From: CAZCBJ01 sp964496705
GTDB lineage: Bacteria > Chloroflexota > Anaerolineae > Anaerolineales > Anaerolineaceae
NCBI GenBank assembly: GCA_964496705.1
Contig: CAZCBJ010000005.1
Coordinates: 1 to 49,320, forward strand
Reading direction: 5' to 3'
DNA: 49,320 nucleotides
Both the position numbers and the translations under genes were made by a program. Positions 24,220-31,940 of this stretch are shown here, one piece after another. The notes under the pieces were generated by a model that worked only from the letters and a program-made list of their open reading frames with translations, was not told where the DNA came from and ran no database searches. Within the stretch, counting starts at the first letter, position 1, and every line of letters starts with the position of its first letter.

Positions 24220-26487
24220 ATGGCCCCGACTTTCTCGCTTGACGAATTGAATCCTCAGCAGCGCCAGGCCGTCACCGCGCCGGACGGGCCGGTGCTGGTG
24301 CTGGCCGGTCCAGGCTCGGGCAAGACGCGCGTGCTGACCCACCGCATCGCTTACCTGATCGGTCAGGCCGGCGTTCACCCGGGCAGCATCCTGGCGGTGA
24401 CGTTCACCAACAAGGCCGCACGGGAGATGGAAGCGCGCATTGCCAAATTGCTCAACGGGCAGCCGGGAAACCTGTGGCTGGGCACCTTCCACGCCACCTG
24501 CGCGCGCCTGCTGCGCATCGAATCAAAATATCTGCCGTTCACCAACAGCTTTGTCATTTTCGATGAAGACGACCAGGAAGGACTGGTCAAACGCGCGCTG
24601 AAAGACCTCAACCTGGACGAAAAGCATTACCGCCCCGGCCCAACCCGCTCAGCCATCTCGGCGGCCAAGAACAACCTGATCCTGCCGGAAGAGTACGAGG
24701 TGCGCAATTACAAAGACGAGGTGCTTCAGCGCATCTATAAACGCTACCAGGAGCTGCTGCTGGCCTGCAGTGCGGTGGATTTCGACGATCTGCTGCTGTG
24801 GGCGGTGCGGCTGCTGCAGGAAAATCCCGACGTGCAGGACAAATATGCGCGGCGCTTCGAGCAGGTGTTGGTGGACGAATTCCAGGACACCAACCTGGCG
24901 CAGTACAATCTGCTGCACCTCCTCGCCAGCCGCCACCGCAACCTGTTCGTGGTCGGTGATGAGGACCAGTCCATTTACCGCTGGCGCGGCGCCGATTACC
25001 GCAACGTGCTGCGCTTTGAGGAAGACTACCCGGACTGCCGCAAAATTCTTTTGGAGCAGAACTACCGCTCCACCCAGGTGATCCTCAACGCGGCGCGGGC
25101 TGTGATCGACCGCAACCCCTACCGCACGCCCAAGCATCTGTTCACCGACCGCGGCGAGGGGGCGCGCATCCTTCTGCACGAGGCTGAAGACGACCGCGCC
25201 GAGGCCAGCTACGTGATCAACACGATCAGCCTGCTGCTCAACGGAAAAAAGGGCGCCGGCGGCGAGATCGCGGTGATGTACCGCACCAACGCCCAGTCGC
25301 GCCTGCTGGAAGAGGCCTTCCTGCACGCCGGACTGCCCTACCGGCTGGTCGGCGCGCAACGCTTCTACGGGCGGCGCGAGGTCAAGGACCTCATCGCCTA
25401 CCTGCGCCTGGTGCAAAACCCGGCCGACGAGGTCAGCCTGACGCGGGTGATCAACGTGCCGCCGCGCGGCATCGGCGACAAGACGCTGCTCAGCCTGCTG
25501 ACGGCTGCGCGCCAGGCGGGGATCAGCCCGGGCGCTGTGCTGATCGACCTGGGCGCGCGCGGGCCGGATTCGCCGCATGCGGCCGCCTTCGCCATGCGCA
25601 GCGCGGCAGCGCTGGCTGAGTTTGGGATCAAATTGCAAACCTGGCGGGCGCTCAGCGCTGACCTGCCGCTGCCGGCCCTGTTCGACCGCGTTGTCGCCGA
25701 CATCAGCTACCAGGAATACATCCAGGACGAGAGCGAAGAGGGCCTGGACCGCTGGGAGAATGTCCAGGAATTGCGCCGGTTGGCCTACGAATATGCCGAG
25801 CGCGGATTGGCGCCCTTCCTCGAAAACCTGGCGCTGGTATCCGACCAGGATACGCTGCCGGAACGAGCCGACGCGCCCACCCTGTTGACCCTGCACGCGG
25901 CTAAAGGGCTGGAATTCGGCACGGTGTTCATCACCGGGCTGGACGAGGGACTGCTGCCCCACAACCGGGCGCGCGGCGAGCCGGAAGAAATGGCCGAAGA
26001 GCGGCGCCTGTTCTACGTGGGCATCACCCGCACCAAGAACCGCCTGTACCTGGTGCGCGCCGAACGGCGCAGCAATTTTGGCTCCTACGAGGACAGCCTG
26101 CCCTCGCAATTTCTCAGCGACATCCCCGACAGCCTGCTGGAGTACAGCGCCTCGGGCTATTCTACACGGCGCAGATCCAGCTCACGATGGGAAACCTTCA
26201 CGGACCGCCAGGATGACGCATGGGACAAACGCAGTGCGGGCAGCAGCGGGCGCTGGGACAGCCGCAGCCGCCTGGCGCCGGAACCGCCGCCGGCGGATGC
26301 CCTTGCGCCGCGCGTCGTCGAGCCGCGCTTCCGCCCCTCCATGCGCGTGCGCCACACGCTGTGGGGGGATGGGATGGTGCTGAAGAGCGCGGTGCGCGAC
26401 GGCGAAGAAGAGGTGGACGTATTCTTCGAGAGCGTGGGCTTGAAGCGCCTGCTGGCCTCGCTGGCCAACCTGGAAATCCTGGGGTAG
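24220..26487 (+). CDS. pcrA: UvrD/PcrA-type superfamily 1 DNA helicase
   Basis: A 755-residue 3'-5' DNA helicase. Motifs are in order: Q motif LNPQQRQAV, motif I AGPGSGKTRVL (about residues 30-40), motif Ia AVTFTNKAAREM, motif II VLVDEFQDTN, motif III VVGDEDQSIYRWRGA, motif V LLTLHAAKGLEFGTVF and motif VI LFYVGITRTKNRLY. A disordered Arg/Ser-rich stretch (about 645-700) separates the motor from a C-terminal Tudor-like segment, VRHTLWGDGMVLKS, that in PcrA contacts RNA polymerase. It serves repair and removal of roadblocks; UvrD and PcrA naming is interchangeable here. Confidence 0.96.
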   Translation: MAPTFSLDELNPQQRQAVTAPDGPVLVLAGPGSGKTRVLTHRIAYLIGQAGVHPGSILAVTFTNKAAREMEARIAKLLNGQPGNLWLGTFHATCARLLRIESKYLPFTNSFVIFDEDDQEGLVKRALKDLNLDEKHYRPGPTRSAISAAKNNLILPEEYEVRNYKDEVLQRIYKRYQELLLACSAVDFDDLLLWAVRLLQENPDVQDKYARRFEQVLVDEFQDTNLAQYNLLHLLASRHRNLFVVGDEDQSIYRWRGADYRNVLRFEEDYPDCRKILLEQNYRSTQVILNAARAVIDRNPYRTPKHLFTDRGEGARILLHEAEDDRAEASYVINTISLLLNGKKGAGGEIAVMYRTNAQSRLLEEAFLHAGLPYRLVGAQRFYGRREVKDLIAYLRLVQNPADEVSLTRVINVPPRGIGDKTLLSLLTAARQAGISPGAVLIDLGARGPDSPHAAAFAMRSAAALAEFGIKLQTWRALSADLPLPALFDRVVADISYQEYIQDESEEGLDRWENVQELRRLAYEYAERGLAPFLENLALVSDQDTLPERADAPTLLTLHAAKGLEFGTVFITGLDEGLLPHNRARGEPEEMAEERRLFYVGITRTKNRLYLVRAERRSNFGSYEDSLPSQFLSDIPDSLLEYSASGYSTRRRSSSRWETFTDRQDDAWDKRSAGSSGRWDSRSRLAPEPPPADALAPRVVEPRFRPSMRVRHTLWGDGMVLKSAVRDGEEEVDVFFESVGLKRLLASLANLEILG

Positions 26488-26567
26488 GCTCAGTCACCCG
26501 GGGGAACTTTGCGATTCTGTAAAGCTGGCTTGCAGGATTATTATCACCAGGCACGCAACCTGCATGC

Positions 26568-26573
26568 TATACT
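26568..26573 (+). promoter_or_regulatory. -10 box upstream of the signalling operon
   Basis: TATACT lies 32 bases before the first kinase start. A 6-bp inverted repeat, TGCAGG (26531-26536) with CCTGCA (26559-26564), ends just before it and may be a weak terminator for pcrA or an operator. Confidence 0.4.
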
Positions 26574-26605
26574 GAAATCAGAATAATTTTCTACACTCAT
26601 GGGTT

Positions 26606-29600
26606 ATGACCAGGCTTAATCTTGTTCTGCGGTTCGCCATAGCTTTTAGCCTCTTCACCCTGTCGCTGTTCGCAGCCGTCGGAGGAATTTTTTACCTGCA
26701 AGGACGGATGAACATCGCAAAGGGCATGATGCTCTCGCTCTCGCCCCATCAAATGTGGTTGGATGCCTTCATGATCCTGGGGTTTATGGTGCTGGGGGGG
26801 ATGGCGCTGATGATCTGGATGAAAAAGATCGTGGTCAACCCCACCAACCGCCTGAAAGAGGGCGCCAAACGCCTGCAGCAAGGCGACCTGAACGCGCGCC
26901 TGAGTGAGCCATCCGTGTTGGAGCTGCGCGAGGTGGCGCAGGGTTTCAATGAAATGGCCACCTCGTTGCAGGAGAAGGACGCACTGCTGAAAGCCTATGC
27001 GCTGGAGCTGGAGCAGAAAGTGATGGAACGCGCTGAAGCCCAGATGGCTTCGGAAGCCGAGCTGCGGGCGGTGCTGGCGGCGATGACGGATGTCATCATC
27101 GTGCTGGACGATCAGGCCAACATTCTGCGCGTGGTGCCCACCAACCCAAAGGAGCTGGACGTTGAACTGAGCAGCCGCGTGGGGCACAACCTGTCCGAAT
27201 TTATTCCCGCGGAGCGGTTCGGCATCTACCTCACGCGCATCCAACAGGCGCTGACCAGCCGCCAACCCGTGCATTTTGAGTATGCCATGCCCGGACTGCA
27301 AGGGGTGGCCTGGTTCGCGGCGACCATTTCGCCCCTGCGCGGCCATCAGGTGCTGTGGGTGGCGCGCGACATCACCGCGCACAAGCTGATCGAATCCGAG
27401 CGGCAGCAGGCGACTCAAAAGCTGGAACAATTGGTCGAAGAGCGCACAGAGCAACTCGCCACGAGCAACAGAGCGCTGGAGGAGGAAATCCAGGAGCGGC
27501 GCATTGTTGAAGATGATTTGCGCCGCACCGAAACGCGCTACCGCATGCTGGTCGAACAGATCCCAGCGGTGACCTACATCGCTTCCATCGAATCGGATGA
27601 AAGCCTGTATTACAGCCCGCAGATCCAGGAGATGAGCGGTTACCCATCGGAAGCCTGGGTGATTTCCGGCGACCTGTGGCAGAACAGCCTGCATCCCGAA
27701 GACCGCGAGCGCGTGCTGACCGAGGTGAACCTGAGCCGGCAGACGGGGGTAGACTTTCGCACAGAATACCGCCTGATCCGCCGCGACGGACAGGTGATCT
27801 GGGTGCAGGATACTGCCAGTGTTATTTCCGATGAAGAAGGACGCCCGCTGTATTTACAGGGTCTCCAATTCGATATCACCGAACGAAAGAAAAATGAGGA
27901 GCGTACCCGGCAGGATGCAGATCGCGCCGAATTGCTGGCGAGCATTTCGCGAGAGCTGGCCGATATTTATATGGACTATCTCCCCGCCTTGAACGCAGCG
28001 GTGAATGCGTTGATTGGCTTGGTGGGAGATGTGGGCACGCTCTGGCTGCTGAGCGAAGACGGAACGACTCTGAGGCCGTATGCCTGCCACACCCGCAACA
28101 ACCAGGATGAAGAAGCCTGGCAGGATCGGGTATTGAGCAGCGGACACCAGTCAGAACCGTGTTGTCATTCCGCGCAGGTGATGGAAAGTGGTCAACCGTT
28201 GATGTTGGAAAGCGAAGATGGGGCGCCCATCCCCAGCGCGGATGCCCCCTGGTTGGGATATTCCCAGGTTTACAGCCTGATGTGCGTCCCGCTGCGCGCC
28301 CAGGGGCGGATGATGGGCACACTGGAACTGATGAGACTGCAGCCTGAAGCGGCGTACGGCGAGGCTGATCTGGCTTTTGTCCAGAATATCGCCGACCGGA
28401 TTGCGCTGGCGGTGGTCAATTCGCAATTGTTTAACGAGAATGTGCGCCGCAAGCACGAGCTGGAAATCCGTGTGGACGAACGAACCGCCGAGCTGCGCGA
28501 GGTCAATTTCAGGCTGCAGGAAGAGCTGGAAGAACACACCCGCACGGAAAATGAGTTGTATCAGTCGCGGCAAATGTTACAGGCGGTGCTGGACCACATC
28601 CCGCAGCGGATTTTTTGGAAAGACAGCCAGTGCCGCTACCTGGGCTGCAACCTGCAGTTCGCCCACGACGCCAGGGCGCAGCATCCTGCGGAAATTATCG
28701 GCAAAACGGACTTCGAGCTGGCCTGGCGGGATTTGGCGGAACATTTCCTTGCCGATGACCGCGAGGTGATCGAAAGCAACCGCGCCAAGTTAAATCATGA
28801 GGAATATCAGATCCTGCCTGATGGCACCCGGCGCTGGCTGCGCGCCAACAAGCTGCCCTTGCGCGACCGGGATGGCAACGTGATCGGCGTCCTGGGCGTC
28901 TACGAAGATGTCACCGCGATCAAGCAAGCCGAAACCGAACTGAAGATTAAAGACCACGCGCTCCGTTCGGCGATCAACGGCTTTCTGATCGCTGACCTTA
29001 ACGGACAGGTGAGTTATGTCAACCCATCCTTCCTCGAGCTCACCCGCTACGAGAGCGAAGCCGAAGTGATCGGGCGCCATGTGGTCGGTTTTTTTGCCGA
29101 AGAGGAAGAAGCGCGCGGCTTGCTGGCAACCCTGCGCCGCTATGCCAACTGGCGCGGCGAGCTGGAGGTGCTGCGCAAAGATGGGAGCACTTTTTCTGCC
29201 GAGCTGTTTTTCAACACCGTCCTGGACGAGGACGACCAGCCGATCTACCTTTCAGGTTCGTTGATCGACATCACCGAGCGCAAGGAAGCCGAAGCCCTGG
29301 TGATCAAGCAAACCCGCGAGCTGGCGCGCTCCAACGCGGAGCTGGAGCAGTTCGCCTATGTAGCTTCGCATGACCTGCAAGAGCCGCTGCGCATGGTGGC
29401 CAGCTACACGCAGTTGCTGGCGCGCCGCTATCAGGGAATGCTGGGCGAGGACGCCGACGAGTTCATCGCCTTTGCGGTGGACGGCGCCACGCGCATGCAG
29501 CGCCTGATCAACGATCTGCTCACCTATTCACGGGTGACCACCAAAGCCAAGCCCTTTGAGAACACCAACCTGAACGATGTGCTCTGGCAGGTGATGGCCA

Positions 29601-30022
29601 ACCTGCAGGTGGCGATTGACGAAAGCGCAGCCACCATCACCAGCGACCCGCTGCCTGAGATCATGGCGGACGGCCTGCAAATGGCGCAATTGTTTCAGAA
29701 CCTGATCGGCAACGCCATTAAATTCCACAGCCAGGAGCCGCCCAAAGTGCACATCTCAGCCGAGCAGCAGGATGGGACTTGGCTGTTCTCGGTGAAGGAC
29801 AACGGCATCGGCATTGACCCGCAATTCGCCGAGCGCATCTTCGTTATCTTCCAGCGATTACACGACCGAAATGAATACCCGGGCACGGGCATTGGACTGG
29901 CAATTTGCAGAAAAATTATTGAGCGCCACGGTGGTAGAATCTGGGTGACATCTGAATCCGGGCAAGGCTCGACTTTCTTCTTCACCATACCTGTTCATCC
30001 ATTTCAAGGGGAGACTGTATGA
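26606..30022 (+). CDS. Membrane histidine kinase with HAMP, four PAS and one GAF domain
   Basis: An 1138-residue sensor kinase. Two membrane helices (about 7-28 and 46-68) bracket a very short external loop, followed by HAMP (about 69-125). PAS domains lie at about 150-265, 310-435, 650-775 and 785-895, with a GAF domain at about 440-615. The HisKA motif YVASHDLQEPLRMV places the phospho-accepting residue at His922. The ATPase domain has the N box NLIGNAIKF, DNGIGIDP and GTGIGLAICRKI. With so small an external loop, sensing is probably cytoplasmic. Its stop overlaps the next gene by 4 bases, making the Rcp1-like receiver its likely partner. The PAS/GAF ligands cannot be named. Confidence 0.93.
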   Translation: MTRLNLVLRFAIAFSLFTLSLFAAVGGIFYLQGRMNIAKGMMLSLSPHQMWLDAFMILGFMVLGGMALMIWMKKIVVNPTNRLKEGAKRLQQGDLNARLSEPSVLELREVAQGFNEMATSLQEKDALLKAYALELEQKVMERAEAQMASEAELRAVLAAMTDVIIVLDDQANILRVVPTNPKELDVELSSRVGHNLSEFIPAERFGIYLTRIQQALTSRQPVHFEYAMPGLQGVAWFAATISPLRGHQVLWVARDITAHKLIESERQQATQKLEQLVEERTEQLATSNRALEEEIQERRIVEDDLRRTETRYRMLVEQIPAVTYIASIESDESLYYSPQIQEMSGYPSEAWVISGDLWQNSLHPEDRERVLTEVNLSRQTGVDFRTEYRLIRRDGQVIWVQDTASVISDEEGRPLYLQGLQFDITERKKNEERTRQDADRAELLASISRELADIYMDYLPALNAAVNALIGLVGDVGTLWLLSEDGTTLRPYACHTRNNQDEEAWQDRVLSSGHQSEPCCHSAQVMESGQPLMLESEDGAPIPSADAPWLGYSQVYSLMCVPLRAQGRMMGTLELMRLQPEAAYGEADLAFVQNIADRIALAVVNSQLFNENVRRKHELEIRVDERTAELREVNFRLQEELEEHTRTENELYQSRQMLQAVLDHIPQRIFWKDSQCRYLGCNLQFAHDARAQHPAEIIGKTDFELAWRDLAEHFLADDREVIESNRAKLNHEEYQILPDGTRRWLRANKLPLRDRDGNVIGVLGVYEDVTAIKQAETELKIKDHALRSAINGFLIADLNGQVSYVNPSFLELTRYESEAEVIGRHVVGFFAEEEEARGLLATLRRYANWRGELEVLRKDGSTFSAELFFNTVLDEDDQPIYLSGSLIDITERKEAEALVIKQTRELARSNAELEQFAYVASHDLQEPLRMVASYTQLLARRYQGMLGEDADEFIAFAVDGATRMQRLINDLLTYSRVTTKAKPFENTNLNDVLWQVMANLQVAIDESAATITSDPLPEIMADGLQMAQLFQNLIGNAIKFHSQEPPKVHISAEQQDGTWLFSVKDNGIGIDPQFAERIFVIFQRLHDRNEYPGTGIGLAICRKIIERHGGRIWVTSESGQGSTFFFTIPVHPFQGETV

Positions 30023-30474
30023 CCAAGGAACTGTCTATGGGCACCATCGCACAAATCCTGCTGATCGAAGACAATCCTGGCGACGTTCGCCTGACCATCG
30101 AAGTCTTTCGCGAAAGCCGCCTGTTGAATCAGATACACATTGCCAAAGATGGGATGGAGGCAATGAGCTTTTTGCGCCGCGAGGGCAATTTCAGCCAGGT
30201 GCCCCGTCCCGACCTGATTCTTTTGGACCTCAACCTGCCCAAAAAAGACGGACGCGAAGTATTAGCGGAAATCAAAGAAGATGCCTCCCTGCGCTGCATC
30301 CCGGTGGTCATCCTGACCACATCCGAAGCTGAACAGGACATCCTGCGCAGTTATAACCTGCACGCCAACTGCTACATCACCAAGCCGGTTGACCTGGAGA
30401 AATTCATCACCGTGGTCCGTTCCATCCAGGATTTCTGGTTAAGCCTCGTCAAATTGCCCCCCTGTGAGCCATGA
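30019..30474 (+). CDS. Single-domain response regulator, Rcp1-like
   Basis: A 151-residue stand-alone receiver. The acidic pocket is in LLIEDNPGD, the phospho-acceptor is Asp70 in LILLDLNLPKKDG, the switch Thr is in VVILTTSEAEQD and the Lys is in CYITKPVDLEKF. The long loop between helix 2 and strand 3 and the KKDG motif are typical of Rcp1-type receivers that pair with SHDLQEPL-type kinases such as the upstream one. Both ends overlap neighbours by 4 bases (ATGA), so translation of the three genes is coupled. With no output domain, it must pass the signal by phosphotransfer or protein contact. Confidence 0.94.
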   Translation: MTKELSMGTIAQILLIEDNPGDVRLTIEVFRESRLLNQIHIAKDGMEAMSFLRREGNFSQVPRPDLILLDLNLPKKDGREVLAEIKEDASLRCIPVVILTTSEAEQDILRSYNLHANCYITKPVDLEKFITVVRSIQDFWLSLVKLPPCEP

Positions 30475-31940
30475 AGAAAAATCCCCTTCACATCCTTCTG
30501 ATCGAAGACAATATCGGTGACACCCGTCTCATCCAGTTCATGCTTGCGGAGGCTCAGCGGGATGAATTTGCACTGGCAGTGGTCAACCGCTTATCGGCTG
30601 GCATTGACCTGCTGCACCGGCAGAAATTTGACTGCGTTCTGCTGGATTTGACCCTGCCGGATGGCTATGGATTGACAACCTTTCAACGCCTGAATGCCCA
30701 GGCGCCGCGCATTCCGATAGTGGTTTTCAGCGGCCTGGATGACGAAAACCTGGCAGTGCAGGCGGTGACCAACGGCGCGCAGGATTACCTGGTCAAAGGC
30801 CAGGTGGATGCCAATCTGCTTGTGCGCTCCATTTACTACGCCGTTCAGCGCAAGCAGGCTGAACTGGCCCTGCAGCAAGCCAACGAAGAGCTGGCCGGAT
30901 GGGTCAATGAACTGGAACGGCGCAACCTTCAGGTGACCCAGTTGAATCAAATGGGCGAAGCGCTGCAGCGCTGCACTTCATTCGAACAGGCCACCCAGAC
31001 ATTGCATCAACATCTGCCCCGCATGTTCATCACCTACAGCGGCATGCTGGCGGTAAACCCCAGCAGTAAAGCGCCGCTGCAGGTCACCGCCCAATGGGGA
31101 CCTCAACCCTCTCAGATTCGGGAGGACAGATGCCTGCGCAACTGCCCGTGCATCAAAAACCGCAAACCGAACTGGAAAGGCGGCGGCGATCCAGCCTGTC
31201 CCTGCTCGGAGGACGAAACTGTGATTGACGCTTATTGCATCCCGCTGCTCAGTCAAAATGATGTGCTGGGCATGCTGACCCTGGTCGCTGACCATGAAAC
31301 CCCGCCCGCCTTGCTGGAACGCAACCGCCTATCAGAAACCATCCGGCGTATGGCCGTGACCACCGCGGATACCACCGCGCTGGCGCTGGCCAATCTGCGA
31401 TTGCGCGATGAGCTGCGCTATCAGGCAATCCACGACCCGCTGACCAATCTGTTCAACCGCAGATACATGGAGGAAACGCTGGAGCGTGAAATCCGCCAGT
31501 CGCAGCGCGACAACAGCTCGATCGGCGTGATCATGATGGACATCGACCGCTTCAAACACTTCAACGATTTATACAAGCACGCCGGAGGCGATGCGTTGCT
31601 GCGCGCGCTGGGGCGAATGCTGGTCAACCGCACGCGAGGCGGGGATATCGCTTGCCGCTATGGGGGCGAGGAATTTGTGCTGATCTTTCCCGGCGCGAGC
31701 CTGGAAGATACCCGCCGTCGCGCCGAAACCATCCGCCAGCAGGCTGCCGACTTGGAAATCACCCTCAACGGGCGCCCGCTGGGGCGCATCACCCTGTCCG
31801 TTGGAGTTGTCGCTTTTCCGCAATACGGCTCAAGCTCCGATGAGCTGCTGCAACGGGCAGATGCTGCGTTGTACCGGGCAAAGGAAGCCGGCCGGAATTG
31901 TGTGGTGGTGGGCACGCTTCCCGAGGGCTCTGCTTCCTAA
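30471..31940 (+). CDS. Response regulator with GAF and GGDEF domains (diguanylate cyclase)
   Basis: A 489-residue protein. The receiver (about 1-125) has phospho-acceptor Asp59 in CVLLDLTLPDG. A coiled linker leads to a GAF domain (about 165-310) with an unusual cysteine group, CLRNCPC and later CPC plus a further Cys. The GGDEF domain (about 325-480) has an intact active site GGEEF at 398-402 and an RGGD inhibitory site at 389-392, five residues ahead. It should make cyclic di-GMP from two GTP and be product-inhibited. Phosphorylation by the upstream kinase probably controls it. It ends in a 4-base antiparallel overlap with the opposite kinase gene. Confidence 0.94.
   Translation: MKKNPLHILLIEDNIGDTRLIQFMLAEAQRDEFALAVVNRLSAGIDLLHRQKFDCVLLDLTLPDGYGLTTFQRLNAQAPRIPIVVFSGLDDENLAVQAVTNGAQDYLVKGQVDANLLVRSIYYAVQRKQAELALQQANEELAGWVNELERRNLQVTQLNQMGEALQRCTSFEQATQTLHQHLPRMFITYSGMLAVNPSSKAPLQVTAQWGPQPSQIREDRCLRNCPCIKNRKPNWKGGGDPACPCSEDETVIDAYCIPLLSQNDVLGMLTLVADHETPPALLERNRLSETIRRMAVTTADTTALALANLRLRDELRYQAIHDPLTNLFNRRYMEETLEREIRQSQRDNSSIGVIMMDIDRFKHFNDLYKHAGGDALLRALGRMLVNRTRGGDIACRYGGEEFVLIFPGASLEDTRRRAETIRQQAADLEITLNGRPLGRITLSVGVVAFPQYGSSSDELLQRADAALYRAKEAGRNCVVVGTLPEGSAS

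Noticed and set aside
24649..26109. A 486-codon open frame opposite pcrA
   Set aside because: Antisense shadow; all helicase motifs are on the plus strand.
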